DNA of 64,000 nucleotides, taken from Rhodococcus tukisamuensis NBRC 100609 (GTDB lineage: Bacteria > Actinomycetota > Actinomycetes > Mycobacteriales > Mycobacteriaceae). Of the stretch, positions 1-12,167 are shown in pieces (the first letter of the stretch is position 1; every line of letters starts with the position of its first letter). Below the pieces are notes generated by a model that searched no databases, was not told the origin of the DNA, and was given only the letters and a program-made list of their open reading frames with translations. Both the position numbers and the translations under genes were made by a program. Where the stretch lies: contig NZ_BCXG01000002.1 in assembly GCF_001894985.1 (NCBI RefSeq), positions 248,001 to 312,000 on the forward strand, in the 5' to 3' direction.

Positions 1-308
1 ACAGAACCACGCCGGATGCGAAGGTCGTCTCACTCACGGTGATGGAAGCCGACCCGCCCCGGCGGTTCTCCTTCCGCTGGGTCTACGACGAGGGTGCGAC
101 CGCCACGTCGACCAACTCGCTCCTGGTGACCTTCGATCTCGTCCCGTCGGGTGCGGGCACGCTGCTGCGGTTCACCGAGGCGGGGTTCCGTGAGAGAGGC
201 TGGGAGGCAGCAGTACTCGAGGAGGCGTACCGCGAGCACGTCACCGGCTGGGACCACTTCCTGCCCCGCCTGGTCACGTACGTCGCTCGGCTGGTGTCGA
301 CGCCGTGA
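1..308 (+). CDS. SRPBCC/AHSA1-family protein, 5' truncated by window edge
   Basis: The reading frame is open from the first bases of the window to a TGA at 306-308, so only the C-terminal part (about 100 residues) is visible. It shows the AHSA1/START-like pattern: an Arg-rich beta strand ending in 'FRWVY', a strand pair containing 'LLVTFDLVPSGAGTLLRFTE', then 'GWEAAVLEEAYREHVTGWDHFL' leading into the closing helix. Proteins of this family bind hydrophobic ligands in a helix-grip fold and are often paired with ArsR regulators. Here the stop overlaps the GTG start of an ArsR gene by four bases (GTGA), which implies translational coupling. The ligand cannot be read from the sequence, and the true start lies upstream of the window. 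Confidence 0.8.
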   Translation, partial: RTTPDAKVVSLTVMEADPPRRFSFRWVYDEGATATSTNSLLVTFDLVPSGAGTLLRFTEAGFRERGWEAAVLEEAYREHVTGWDHFLPRLVTYVARLVSTP

Positions 309-643
309 GTGCCGCCATCGACGACGACCTCTGGTCGGCGGTCGGGGACCCTATCCGGCGACGGATGCTCGACCTCTTGTTGAGCGGCGGCAGCGGGACG
401 GCGACCACGCTGAGCGAGCAACTGCCGGTCACGCGGCAGGCGGTCGCCAAACATCTCGGCGTCCTCGACCGGGTCGGTCTGGTCCACGTCACCCCGTCCG
501 GGCGCGAGCGCCTCTACCAGGTCGACCAGGCCCAGCTCGCCCGCGCGGTCGCGCAGCTGTCGTCCGTCGGGGCCACCTGGGACGCCCGCCTGCAACGCAT
601 CAAACGGATCGCCGAGGCGATCCAGCGCAGCCAGGAGAGCTGA
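305..643 (+). CDS. ArsR-family winged-helix transcriptional regulator
   Basis: A 112-residue protein with the compact ArsR winged helix: 'WSAVGDPIRRRMLDLLL' (helix 1), 'LSEQLPVTRQAVAKHLGVL' (HTH, about residues 37-55, recognition helix VTRQAVAKHL) and the wing 'GLVHVTPSGRERLYQ'. It has no Cys metal-site motif, so it is not a typical metal sensor. It resembles the ArsR regulators that are co-transcribed with AHSA1 proteins. The GTG start at 305 overlaps the preceding stop, and a second AHSA1 gene follows at 732. It probably autoregulates this three-gene unit from a promoter outside the window; that is inferred from context. Confidence 0.88.
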   Translation: MSAAIDDDLWSAVGDPIRRRMLDLLLSGGSGTATTLSEQLPVTRQAVAKHLGVLDRVGLVHVTPSGRERLYQVDQAQLARAVAQLSSVGATWDARLQRIKRIAEAIQRSQES

Positions 644-731
644 CACCCCACAAACGAACGTCGTCACGTCCGTGGCAGCGCCGACGAAACGCGCCCGAAT
701 GCGGACGCCTGCACTGGAAAGAGGTATCGAG

Positions 732-1172
732 ATGGTGGACATCCTGCACCGGATCGGAGTCACATCGACTCCCGAGGCTGTCTACGCGGCCCTGACCACG
801 GTCGACGGGCTGGCGAGCTGGTGGACGGAAGGCACGGACGGGGACGGCGATGTCGGAGGAGTCATCCGGTTCCGCTTCGAGCCCGGCGGGTTCGACATGA
901 AGGTACTGGAGGCTCAACCCGCCGAGCGCGTGCTCTGGGAGGTCATCGACGGTCCCGAGGAGTGGCTCGGCACGCAGATTCGGTTCGACCTGAAACAGGA
1001 GGACGGCTTCACGATCGTGCTGTTCCGACACGAGGGCTGGAGGGAGCCGGTGGAGTTCATGTACCACTGCAGCACCAAGTGGGCGACGTTCCTGATGAGC
1101 CTCAAGAAGCTGGTCGAAACCGGCAAGGGCGAGCCCGCGCCGCACGACGTCAAGATCAGCAACTGGCACTAG
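732..1172 (+). CDS. SRPBCC/AHSA1-family protein
   Basis: A 146-residue helix-grip protein starting 'MVDILHRIGVTSTPEAVYAA', with typical AHSA1 blocks 'DGLASWWTEGTDG', 'IRFRFEPGGFDMKVLE', 'ERVLWEVIDGPEEWLGTQIRF', 'LFRHEGW' and a C-terminal helix around 'WATFLMSLKKLVETGKG'. The frame is open 20 codons further upstream, but ATG 732 is chosen because GAAAGAGG (717-724) lies at a good distance and homology-like sequence begins there. It is the third gene of an AHSA1-ArsR-AHSA1 unit, 88 bases after the ArsR stop. Ligand and role are unknown; binding of a small hydrophobic compound is the family expectation only. Confidence 0.85.
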   Translation: MVDILHRIGVTSTPEAVYAALTTVDGLASWWTEGTDGDGDVGGVIRFRFEPGGFDMKVLEAQPAERVLWEVIDGPEEWLGTQIRFDLKQEDGFTIVLFRHEGWREPVEFMYHCSTKWATFLMSLKKLVETGKGEPAPHDVKISNWH

Positions 1173-1196
1173 ACGCCGATTCGAGCGGTCCCCGGC

Positions 1197-1251
1197 CGCG
1201 CCGACGAGAACCGGGTCCACGCACCAGCGTGGCCCGGTCCTCGTCGGCGCG
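1197..1251. terminator. Long hairpin between convergent genes (bidirectional terminator)
   Basis: A perfect 12-bp outer stem (1197-1208 CGCGCCGACGAG with 1240-1251) continues into a near-perfect inner stem ACCGGGTCCACGC/GCGTGGCCCGGT with one bulged base. It lies between the stop of the AHSA1 gene (1172, plus) and the stop of purB (1284, minus). There is no long U tract, as is common in high-GC actinobacteria. Confidence 0.75.
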
Positions 1252-1283
1252 ATCTCGACGAATCCGGTCGATGCCGCGCGACG

Positions 1284-2705
1284 CTAGAGGATCGGCGACG
1301 GCGAGTACTTCGCCGCCTCGGGGTACTGCTCGACCAGCAGCCCCACCCGACGCACGACGGCGTCGACCTGCGCCTCGGCGGCGCCGATGAACGCGGACTT
1401 GTCGGCGAGCGCGGCGTCGAGGCCGGCCCGGTCCAGCGGCAGCCGGTCGTCGGCGGCCAACCGGTCCAGCAGGTCCGGCTCCTTGCCCTCCTCGCGCATC
1501 GCCAGCGCGACCGCCACCGCGTGCTCCTTGATGGCCTCGTGCGCGGTCTCGCGTCCGACGCCGGCGCGCACCGCCGCCATCAGCACCTTGGTGGTGGCCA
1601 GGAACGGCAGGTAGCGGGTCAGTTCCTTCTCGATGACGGCCGGGTACGCCCCGAACTCGTCGAGCACGGTCAGGAAGGTCTCGATCTGCCCGTCGATCGC
1701 GAAGAACGCGTCCGGCAGCGCGACGCGGCGCACCACCGAGCAGAACACGTCACCCTCGTTCCACTGTGCGCCGGCCAGCTCAGCCGCCATCGACGCGTAG
1801 CCGCGCAGGATCACCTGCAGGCCGTTGACACGCTCGCAGGAACGGGTGTTCATCTTGTGCGGCATCGCCGAGCTGCCCACCTGGCCGGGCTGGAAGCCCT
1901 CGGTGACCAGCTCGTGGCCCGCCATCAGGCGGATGGTGTGCGCGAACGACGACGGGCCCGCGCCCAGCTGCACCAGCGCGGAGAGCACGTCGTGGTCGAG
2001 CGAGCGCGGGTACACCTGGCCGACGCTGGTGAGCACGTGCGCGAAGCCGAGGTGCTCGGCGACCTTGGCCTCGAGGAACTCGAGCTTCTCGGTGTCACCG
2101 TCGAGCAGGTCCAGCATGTCCTGCGCGGTACCCATCGGGCCCTTGATGCCGCGCAGCGGGTAGCGGTCGATCAGCTCACGCAGCCGGGTCAGGGCGACCA
2201 GCAGCTCGTCGGCGGCGGACGCGAACCGCTTGCCGAGGGTGGTGGCCTGCGCGGCGACGTTGTGGCTGCGGCCGGCCATCACCAGCGACGAGTACTCGGC
2301 GGCCCGCTCGGCGAGCCGGGCCGCGACCGCGACGCCGTGCCCGTGGATGTACTCGAGCGACCGCAGAACCTGCAGCTGCTCGACGTTCTCGGTGAGGTCG
2401 CGGCTGGTCAGGCCCTTGTGCACGTGCTCGTGCCCGGCGAGGTCGTTGAACTCCTCGATACGTGCCTTGACGTCGTGCCGGGTCACCCGCTCGCGGTCGG
2501 CGATCGAGGCCAGGTCCACCTGGTCGAGGACCCGCTCGTAGTCGTCGAGCGCGGCCGCGGGGACGTCGATGCCGAGCTCGGCCTGAGCCCGCAGGACCGC
2601 CAGCCACAGCTGACGTTCCAGCACGATCTTGTGCTCCGGCGACCACAGTTCGGTCAGATCGGGGCTGGCGTAGCGGGTGGCGAGGACATTGGGGATGCGG
2701 GTCAC
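1284..2705 (-). CDS. purB: Adenylosuccinate lyase
   Basis: A 473-residue fumarase/aspartase-superfamily enzyme that splits fumarate from SAICAR and from adenylosuccinate in purine and AMP synthesis. It carries the superfamily signature 'GSSAMPHKMN' (residues 277-286, with the catalytic Ser loop), the N-terminal substrate blocks 'RYASPDLTELWSPEHK' and 'RHDVKARIEEFND', and 'GLTSRDLTENVEQLQ' around residues 98-112. The start is GTG 2705 (V-T-R-I-P-N-V-L); the frame is open further up but has no nearby start and enters the TetR gene. It begins 17 bases after the TetR stop, so the two may be co-transcribed. purD lies nearby on the same strand, separated by an aminotransferase and choE. Confidence 0.96.
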   Translation of the reverse strand: MTRIPNVLATRYASPDLTELWSPEHKIVLERQLWLAVLRAQAELGIDVPAAALDDYERVLDQVDLASIADRERVTRHDVKARIEEFNDLAGHEHVHKGLTSRDLTENVEQLQVLRSLEYIHGHGVAVAARLAERAAEYSSLVMAGRSHNVAAQATTLGKRFASAADELLVALTRLRELIDRYPLRGIKGPMGTAQDMLDLLDGDTEKLEFLEAKVAEHLGFAHVLTSVGQVYPRSLDHDVLSALVQLGAGPSSFAHTIRLMAGHELVTEGFQPGQVGSSAMPHKMNTRSCERVNGLQVILRGYASMAAELAGAQWNEGDVFCSVVRRVALPDAFFAIDGQIETFLTVLDEFGAYPAVIEKELTRYLPFLATTKVLMAAVRAGVGRETAHEAIKEHAVAVALAMREEGKEPDLLDRLAADDRLPLDRAGLDAALADKSAFIGAAEAQVDAVVRRVGLLVEQYPEAAKYSPSPIL

Positions 2706-2722
2706 GAGATGCCAGTTTACGG

Positions 2723-3334
2723 CTACCTCGGGGCCATCGGCGCCAGGATGTCGATGACCTGCACGAGCATCTCCCTGGCGAAGCCCATCGGGTCCGGATC
2801 CGCCGCGCTCAGCGCCCCCACTGCCGCGCCGTCCACCACGCACACCAGCCGCCGCAGTCCGTCGGGTCCGATCTCCCTGCCGGACCGCCGCAGCACCTCC
2901 ACGATCAGGTCCTCGAGCTGCGAACGCAGTCGCAGCTGGGTCTCACGCAGCTCCGGGTGCCGCGCGAACGCGACGAAACGCTCGCACCGGCTGACGAGCT
3001 GTTCGCGGCGACCGTCGGCGGACTCGAAGACCCCGATCAGCATGTCCACGAGCAGCTCGACGGTGGCGTCGACGCCACGGTTGCGCTGCGACACCTCGGC
3101 GACCCGGGCCCGCATCATGTCCAGTTCTCGGTTCCCGCAGGTCTCCACCGCCGCGGCGACCAGGTCGTCGAGGGACTCGAAGTAGTAGGTGGTCGAGGCG
3201 AGCGGAAGATCGGCGCGCGAGGCCACCGCACGGTGCCGGACGGCATCGAGGCCGCCCTCCAGCAACAGGTCCGCGGCGGCCTCGACCAGCGCGACCTTTC
3301 GTCGCTCGCCCTTCGGCGTCACCGCTGCAGTCAC
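2723..3334 (-). CDS. TetR-family transcriptional regulator
   Basis: A 203-residue protein with an N-terminal TetR HTH (residues about 10-55: 'RRKVALVEAAADLLLEGGLD' then 'RHRAVASRADLPLASTTYYF'), followed by an all-helical ligand-binding domain containing a TetR_C-like block 'LRRLVCVVDGAAVGALSA'. The start is GTG 3334. It sits 17 bases upstream of purB and 48 bases downstream of an aminotransferase, all on the minus strand. Mycolic-acid actinobacteria often carry a TetR gene beside purB, so it need not regulate purine synthesis. Its ligand and targets cannot be read from the sequence. Confidence 0.9.
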   Translation of the reverse strand: MTAAVTPKGERRKVALVEAAADLLLEGGLDAVRHRAVASRADLPLASTTYYFESLDDLVAAAVETCGNRELDMMRARVAEVSQRNRGVDATVELLVDMLIGVFESADGRREQLVSRCERFVAFARHPELRETQLRLRSQLEDLIVEVLRRSGREIGPDGLRRLVCVVDGAAVGALSAADPDPMGFAREMLVQVIDILAPMAPR

Positions 3335-3382
3335 CGTGCCATCCTGCCAGCGGTCCCCTCGTTGGGACCGCAGAACCGCGAA

Positions 3383-4552
3383 CTACCCACCCAGCAACGC
3401 ACTTCGGGCCATCCGCGCCAGCGCCTCCTCGATGTCCGCGGTGGCCCCCGCGAACGAGAGCCGCATGGTCCGGTCGCCGTGGACGGTGTCGAAGTCGATA
3501 CCCGGCGCCACCGCCACCCCGGTCTCCCGGAGCAGGTCCGCGCACCACGCCGTGGAGTCGCCGGTGAGGTGGCCGATGTCCGCGTAGACGTAGAAGGCGC
3601 CGTCGGCCGGCGCCAGGTCGGTGATGCCGAGCCGCGGCAGGCCGGCCAGCAGAACGTCCCGGTTGAGGGCGTACCGGCGTACGTGGCCGTCGAGTTCGGC
3701 GACGGACTCGTCCGTGAACGCCGCGACCGCCGCGTACTGGGAGATCGCGGGCGGGCACACCGTCATGTTCGACGCCAGCCGCTGCAGCGGGCGGCGCAGC
3801 GCGGCCGGCACCAGCATCCAGCCCAACCGCCAGCCGGTCATCGAGAAGTACTTGGACACCGATCCGACCACCACGGCCTCGGTCGAGGTCTCCCAGGCGC
3901 ACGCGGTCGCCGACTGGCCGGAGCCGAACTCGATGCCGTGGTAGATCTCGTCGGAGATCAGCAGGGTGTCGTGCGCCTCGCACCAGCGGGCCAGCGCCGC
4001 GAGTTCGGCGGGGTCGATGACGGTGCCGGTGGGGTTGGCGGGGCTCGCCACCACCAGCCCGGCCGGCGGCTCGTCGAGCGCGTCGAGCATCGCCACGGTC
4101 GGCTGGTACCGGGTGTCCGGCCCACAGTCGAGTTCGACCACTCGGCAGCCGAGGGCGGTGAGGGTGTTGCGGTAGGCGGGGTAGCCGGGCCGGGCCACCA
4201 CCACGGTGTCGCCTGGGTCGAACGCGGCCAGGAACAGCAGCGTGAACGCCCCGGACGAGCCGGTGGTCACCACCACGTCGTCGGGGTCGACGGCGATGCC
4301 GGAGCGCGCCGAGTGGTATCCGGCAATCGCCTCGCGCAGCGGCAGGATCCCGAAAGTCTCTGTGTAGCCCAGCAACTGCGTGTCGACGGCCTCCCGGGTG
4401 GCCCGCAGCACGGGCGCGGGCGCCGGTGTGGACGGCTGCCCGGCCGCCAGGGTCAGCACGTCGCCGTGGGTCCGGGCCCGCTCGGTCGCGGCCCTCCAGA
4501 CGTCCATGACGTGGAAGGCGGGGATCTGGGATCGCTGGGACTCTGCTCGCAC
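3383..4552 (-). CDS. PLP-dependent class I/II aminotransferase
   Basis: A 389-residue fold-type I aminotransferase. Visible landmarks are 'LAAGQPSTPAPAPV' near the N-terminus, the PLP-phosphate loop 'TTGSSGAF' (residues 96-103), 'ASPANPTGTVID' with Asn173, 'DEIYHGIEF' with Asp201, the Schiff-base Lys234 in 'SVSKYFSMTGWRLGW', and the carboxylate-binding Arg late in 'RTMRLSFAG'. This is the aspartate/alanine/aromatic aminotransferase superfamily; substrate is not resolved. The start is GTG 4552. A strong hairpin (4576-4621) separates it from choE upstream, so it probably has its own promoter in the short gap or relies on read-through. TetR and purB follow on the same strand. Confidence 0.93.
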   Translation of the reverse strand: MRAESQRSQIPAFHVMDVWRAATERARTHGDVLTLAAGQPSTPAPAPVLRATREAVDTQLLGYTETFGILPLREAIAGYHSARSGIAVDPDDVVVTTGSSGAFTLLFLAAFDPGDTVVVARPGYPAYRNTLTALGCRVVELDCGPDTRYQPTVAMLDALDEPPAGLVVASPANPTGTVIDPAELAALARWCEAHDTLLISDEIYHGIEFGSGQSATACAWETSTEAVVVGSVSKYFSMTGWRLGWMLVPAALRRPLQRLASNMTVCPPAISQYAAVAAFTDESVAELDGHVRRYALNRDVLLAGLPRLGITDLAPADGAFYVYADIGHLTGDSTAWCADLLRETGVAVAPGIDFDTVHGDRTMRLSFAGATADIEEALARMARSALLGG

Positions 4553-4575
4553 CTGTCCAGGCTATCGCTCCCGGT

Positions 4576-4621
4576 CGAGCGGGGGTTCACGGCTCGACTG
4601 CGTGCCGTGAACCCCCGCTCG
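4576..4621 (-). terminator. Rho-independent-like terminator of choE
   Basis: A perfect 17-bp inverted repeat: the arm CGAGCGGGGGTTCACGG at 4576-4592 pairs with 4605-4621 across a 12-base loop. It begins 9 bases beyond the choE stop (minus strand) and lies before the aminotransferase start at 4552. Its length and GC content predict a very stable structure. Confidence 0.9.
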
Positions 4622-4630
4622 GCCGAGGGT

Positions 4631-7802
<3,172 letters not shown>

Positions 7803-7812
7803 GGACCTCAGA

Positions 7813-9876
7813 CTACGGCCCTGCCTGCACCTGGGGCGCGGTCAGGTCGTACAACGTGACCCCGTCGACGGTGCTGGGCGTGAAGTTCAGCGTCACCCAC
7901 TCGGCGATCGCCGAGCCGGCGCCCTCCCCCCGGCCGCCCGTCGTGCCGCCACCGCCGATGAAGTAGTGGATCCGTCCCGCCGCCACATCCTGCTGGAACT
8001 GGGCGAGGGTCGGCGACGGGTCGCTGCCGTTGAACCCGCCGATCGGCATCACCGGCAGCTGCGTCGCCAACTGGTAGCCGGAGGCGCTGTTGGACCCGAC
8101 GGTCGCCGCCACCCAGGTGTAGCCGTCCCCGCCGGACTCGAGCAGCGCGGTCAGTTCCGGTCCCGGCTCGCTGCCCCGCAGCAGGTTGCCCGCCGCGCCG
8201 CCGGCACCGCCGCCTCCCCGACCGTCAGTGCCCGCCCCGGGAGGACCGCCCGCGAACATCTCGCCCAGCTGCGCGGCGCCCGGGACCTGTCCGCCCGGCC
8301 CGGCGCCGCCGGGGAACATGCCGCCGCCGGGGAACTCGCCCCGTCCGCCGTGTCCGCCGAACCCGCCCATGCCGCCGGCCACCGCCGGTCCCGCGGTGTT
8401 CAACGCCCCGGCGTGCGGGGTCCCGACCGTGTCGAGCGCGTAGGCCGTCGGGCCGGCCAGCGCCGCCACCACCACCGCCAGGACCGACGCCGCCGTCAGC
8501 CGACCGGTCAGCCGGGGCACCAGCAGCGCGACCGCCGCGACCACGCCGACCACCAGCACCGCCCAGCGCAGCCACGGCAGGAACGACGGGCTGCGCCCCA
8601 GCAGCTCCCACGACCACCACGCCGTCGCCAGCATGGTCAGCGCCGAGACCACCCGCACCCAGGCCGCGCCGCGGCTGCGCCACGCGAGCACCGCTCCGCC
8701 GCCGACGAGCGCGCCGATCTGCGGGGCCAGCGCCACGGTATAGTAGGAGTGGAAGATCCCGGCCATGAAGCTGAACACCAGGCCGGCGGTGAGCAACCAG
8801 GAACCGAACAGCACCAGCGCCGCCCGTGGCACATCCACCCGGGTCAGCTTGCCCCGCAGGACGATTCCGAGGACCCCGAGGATCAGGGCCGCCGGGATCA
8901 GCCAGGCGATCTGCCCGCCCTGCGCGGGTTCGAACATCCGGGCCAGGCCGGTGCTCCCCCACCTTCCGCCGCCGCCCCCGGGCGGGCCCGCCGCGGCGCC
9001 ATTGACGCTGCCCCGTTCGTCGCCGTTGAGCCGCCCCAGGCCGTTGTAGCCCAGGGTCAGCTCCAGGATCGAATTGTTCTGCGAGCCACCGATCCACGGG
9101 CGCGACGAGGCCGGCCACAGCTCCACGGCCAGCAGCCACCAGCCGGCGGCAACCACCGTCGCCGCCAGCGCGGCGAACAGCTGCGCGATCCGTCGCCCGA
9201 GCCGCGGCGGCCCGAACAGCAGGTAGGTCAGCGCGAGCGGCGGCACCACCAGCATCACCTGCAGCTGCTTGGTCAGGAACCCGAGGCCGACGAACACGCC
9301 GGCGAGCACCAGCCAGCGGGTGCGCCCGTCCTCGACGCCGCGCAGCAGCGCCCAGGCCGCGGCCAGGGTCAGCAGCACCAGCAGGGCGTCCGGGTTGTTG
9401 AACCGGAACATCAGCACCGCAACCGGGGTCAGCGCCAGCACCAGGCCCGCGAGCAGGCCCGCCGCCGCGCCGAAGTGCCGCCGGACGGTGGCCCACAGCA
9501 GCCCGACGGAGGCGACGCCCATCAGCGCCTGCGGGACCAGGATGCTCCACGAGCCGAGCCCGAACGCCCGAACCGAGAGCGCCATGATCCACAGCGAGGC
9601 GGGCGGCTTGTCGACGGTGATCGAGTTGGCCGCGTCGGACGAGCCGAAGAAGAACGCCTTCCAGGACACCGACCCGGCCTGCACCGCGGCGGAGTAGAAG
9701 GAGTTGGCCCAGCCGGAGGCGCCCAGCCCCCACAGGTAGGCGACGGCGGTACCGAGCAGCAGCAGCGCCGGCGCCCACGACTCCCAGCTCCGCCGCGGCG
9801 TGGGGTCTCCGGCAGCGGGCGACCCGCCGGTCCGGTCTGGCACGGTGGTGTCGGGTTCGATCTCGGTCGTGGTCAC
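7813..9876 (-). CDS. GT39/ArnT-like polyprenyl-phosphate-sugar glycosyltransferase with Gly-rich insertion
   Basis: A 687-residue polytopic membrane protein of the dolichyl-P-mannose:protein mannosyltransferase/ArnT superfamily (GT-C fold). After a short cytoplasmic N-terminus, TM1 starts near residue 36. The first extracytoplasmic loop carries 'SYAAVQAG'-like and '[10 protein letters not shown]' segments (residues 60-95), the region holding the catalytic acidic residue in GT-C enzymes; about 11-13 hydrophobic segments follow. Unusual are two Gly-rich inserts, at about 293-306 and a long low-complexity stretch at about 496-568, ahead of a C-terminal soluble domain ('[19 protein letters not shown]'). 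The GTG start at 9876 overlaps the stop of the upstream GT2-GtrA gene by four bases, so that gene's product probably supplies the lipid-linked sugar. The acceptor is unknown. Confidence 0.88.
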   Translation of the reverse strand: MTTTEIEPDTTVPDRTGGSPAAGDPTPRRSWESWAPALLLLGTAVAYLWGLGASGWANSFYSAAVQAGSVSWKAFFFGSSDAANSITVDKPPASLWIMALSVRAFGLGSWSILVPQALMGVASVGLLWATVRRHFGAAAGLLAGLVLALTPVAVLMFRFNNPDALLVLLTLAAAWALLRGVEDGRTRWLVLAGVFVGLGFLTKQLQVMLVVPPLALTYLLFGPPRLGRRIAQLFAALAATVVAAGWWLLAVELWPASSRPWIGGSQNNSILELTLGYNGLGRLNGDERGSVNGAAAGPPGGGGGRWGSTGLARMFEPAQGGQIAWLIPAALILGVLGIVLRGKLTRVDVPRAALVLFGSWLLTAGLVFSFMAGIFHSYYTVALAPQIGALVGGGAVLAWRSRGAAWVRVVSALTMLATAWWSWELLGRSPSFLPWLRWAVLVVGVVAAVALLVPRLTGRLTAASVLAVVVAALAGPTAYALDTVGTPHAGALNTAGPAVAGGMGGFGGHGGRGEFPGGGMFPGGAGPGGQVPGAAQLGEMFAGGPPGAGTDGRGGGGAGGAAGNLLRGSEPGPELTALLESGGDGYTWVAATVGSNSASGYQLATQLPVMPIGGFNGSDPSPTLAQFQQDVAAGRIHYFIGGGGTTGGRGEGAGSAIAEWVTLNFTPSTVDGVTLYDLTAPQVQAGP

Positions 9877-11108
9877 AGCGTGGCTTCCTGGTCGTGGCTC
9901 CGGAACACCCGGCGAAGGGCGACGAAACGGGTCAGTGTGGCAACGAGATTGGCGACGACGAGCACCGCGAGTTCGAGGTGCCGGGATGCGTCGGGCAGGG
10001 CGCGGTGCAGGACCAGCAGCGAGCCGCTGGTGAGCAGCAGGCCGAACGCGAACACCGCCAGGCCCTGCAGCTGGTGCCGGGCCGCCCCCTCCCGGCCGCG
10101 GATCCCGAAGGTGAAGGCCCGGTTCGCCGCGGTGTTGAACACGGCGGTGACGAGCAGTGCGAGGAGGTTCGCGGCCTGCGCGCCGAAGAGCGGGTGCGCC
10201 AGCAGGTAGAGCACCGCGTAGGCCAGCGTGGACACCACGCCGATCACGCCGAACCGGACCAGCTGGCCGACCATCCCGGGTGGCACCCCCGGCACCAGCG
10301 GCTCGCGGCCCAGACTGGTGCGCAGCGCCGCGACCGGCAGCGACCCGGCGGCCAGCGCCCGCCCGACGCGGACCACGCCCTTGAGGTCGGCGGTCGCGGT
10401 GGCGACGACGTCCACGGTGGAGTCCGGGTCGTCGACCCAGTCCACCGGCACCTCGTGGATCCGCAGGCCCACCCGCTCGGCCAGCACCAGCAGTTCGGTG
10501 TCGAAGAACCAGCCGGTGTCCTGCACCAGCGGCAGCAGCTGCCGGGCCACGTCGGTGCGGATCGCCTTGAACCCGCACTGCGCGTCGGAGAACTTCGCCC
10601 GCAGCGCGCCCCGCAGGATCAGGTTGTAGCAGCGGGATATCACCTCCCGCCTGGGCCCGCGGACCACCCGCGACGACCGCGCCAGCCGGGAGCCGATCGC
10701 CAGGTCGGAGTGCCCGGAGACCAACGGCGCCACCAGTGGCAGCAGCGCGTTGAGGTCGGTGGACAGGTCCACGTCCATGTAGGCGACGACGGTGGCGTCC
10801 GAGGCACCCCACACGGTGCGCAACGCGCGACCGCGGCCCTTCTCGTCGAGGTGCACCACCCGCACCGCGTCGATCTCGGCCGCCAGCCGGTGCGCGATGG
10901 CCAGCGTCGCGTCGGTGCTCGCGTTGTCGGCGACGGTGATCCGGCTGGGGAAGGGGACGTGCGCGCCGAGGTGCTCGTGCAGCCTGCGCACGCAGCGTTC
11001 GAGGTCGCGTTCCTCGTTGTAGACCGGTACCACCACGTCGAGCGCCACGGTCCGGGTGTCCGGTGGCGGTTCCGGTGCCGTCTCGCCCCGGACCAGTGAG
11101 TTCGTCAT
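9873..11108 (-). CDS. Family 2 glycosyltransferase fused to GtrA flippase-like domain
   Basis: A 411-residue two-domain protein. Residues about 20-260 form a polyprenyl-phosphate glycosyltransferase (GT2): 'LDVVVPVYNEERDLERCVRRL', 'ITVADNASTDATLAIA', the metal-binding 'VAYMDVDLSTDLNALLPLV', and 'SDAQCGFKAIRTDVARQLLP' plus 'WFFDTELLVLAERVGLRIHEVPV', typical of DPM1-like enzymes. Residues about 275-405 form a four-helix GtrA domain ('LVRFGVIGVVSTLAYAVLYLL', 'NTAANRAFTF'). Such fusions make a lipid-linked sugar and are thought to help move it across the membrane. ATG 11108 is chosen over an upstream GTG 11123 because GAGGGTGGG precedes it. It is translationally coupled to the GT39-type gene and faces the plus-strand hydrolase divergently. 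Confidence 0.9.
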   Translation of the reverse strand: MTNSLVRGETAPEPPPDTRTVALDVVVPVYNEERDLERCVRRLHEHLGAHVPFPSRITVADNASTDATLAIAHRLAAEIDAVRVVHLDEKGRGRALRTVWGASDATVVAYMDVDLSTDLNALLPLVAPLVSGHSDLAIGSRLARSSRVVRGPRREVISRCYNLILRGALRAKFSDAQCGFKAIRTDVARQLLPLVQDTGWFFDTELLVLAERVGLRIHEVPVDWVDDPDSTVDVVATATADLKGVVRVGRALAAGSLPVAALRTSLGREPLVPGVPPGMVGQLVRFGVIGVVSTLAYAVLYLLAHPLFGAQAANLLALLVTAVFNTAANRAFTFGIRGREGAARHQLQGLAVFAFGLLLTSGSLLVLHRALPDASRHLELAVLVVANLVATLTRFVALRRVFRSHDQEATL

Positions 11109-11286
11109 GCGGCCCACCCTCACGGCCGAACCTGTGGTGTCCCTGGACCGCGCCTGGCAACTTCCTGCGGACGCGGGATGTGACCTACGTCACATGGCGG
11201 TGGCGATGAGTGCCGGTGCCGACCGCCGTCTCTATTGCCGAACCCACCGCACGGTGAGAACAGAGTTCGACGAAAGGACTCAGATC

Positions 11287-12123
11287 ATGGAATCCATCAC
11301 CACACCAGCCGGAATCACGCTCGCCTTCGACCGCTATGTCGGTGGCGATGCCGGAACAGTCATTCTCGTCGGTGGTGCATTCAGCTACCGCACCTTCCCG
11401 AAAATGGTGGAGCAGGCCCAGAAGCTGGCCGATGAATACCGTCTCACCGTCATCAATTACGACCGTCGAGGCCGGGGCGACAGCACCGATTCGCCGGGCG
11501 TGTACGACGTCGAGAACGAGATCGACGACATCGCCGCACTGGTCGAGGCGACGGGTGGAGCCGCCGCACTGTTCGGCTGGTCCTCCGGCGCGGGACTCGC
11601 ACTGCTGGCGGCCGCCTCGGGCCGGGTGCCCGGCATCACCAAGGTGATCGCCTTCGAGCCGCCGTTCGTCGTCAACCACGAGAACTTCGTTCCCGCCGCG
11701 AATCTCCATGTCACGCTGCACAAGCTGATCGCCGAGGACCGCCGCGCCGAGGTCGTGAAGTTCTACATGACCCACGCCATGGGCATGCCCCGCCCCTTCG
11801 TCGCCGTCATGCGGTTCACGCCGTTCTGGAAGAGCCTGAAGGCGACCGCCCCTGCGACGGCCCATGATTGGGCCGTCATGGGCGACTACATGCGCGGCGA
11901 ACCGCTGCGCGCGGCGGACTGGTCCGACATCACCGTGCCGACCCTGGTCATCTCCGGCGGAAAGAGCGGTGATCTGCTGCGCACCGCCGCTCGCGCGATC
12001 ACCGCGGTACTGCCCAACGCCCAACACGTGGAGCTGGCCAAGCTGAGCCACAACCCGAACATCGCGCTCCTCACCCCACCCACCGGCGAATTCCTCACCG
12101 GTACAGCAAAATACGCCATCTGA
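11287..12123 (+). CDS. Alpha/beta hydrolase
   Basis: A 278-residue alpha/beta-hydrolase-fold protein. Visible are 'VILVGGAFSYRTF' (oxyanion strand), 'VINYDRRGRGDSTDSPGVYDVE', the nucleophile elbow 'LFGWSSGAGLALLAA' (GWSSG, Ser nucleophile), an acid-region strand 'TLVISGGKSGDLLRTAAR', and the catalytic His in 'KLSHNPNIALL'. ATG 11287 is preceded by GAAAGGA and chosen over in-frame starts up to 77 codons upstream that run through the divergent promoter region. An RibD-like reductase follows 44 bases later and is probably co-transcribed. Substrate unknown. Confidence 0.88.
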   Translation: MESITTPAGITLAFDRYVGGDAGTVILVGGAFSYRTFPKMVEQAQKLADEYRLTVINYDRRGRGDSTDSPGVYDVENEIDDIAALVEATGGAAALFGWSSGAGLALLAAASGRVPGITKVIAFEPPFVVNHENFVPAANLHVTLHKLIAEDRRAEVVKFYMTHAMGMPRPFVAVMRFTPFWKSLKATAPATAHDWAVMGDYMRGEPLRAADWSDITVPTLVISGGKSGDLLRTAARAITAVLPNAQHVELAKLSHNPNIALLTPPTGEFLTGTAKYAI

Positions 12124-12167
12124 TCCAGGCCACACCCACACCCGACAACACCGCCAGGAGTACTCCC

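Noticed and set aside
11056-11286. N-terminal extension of the alpha/beta hydrolase
   Set aside because: It would overlap the divergent glycosyltransferase start and promoter region, and ATG 11287 has a proper ribosome site.
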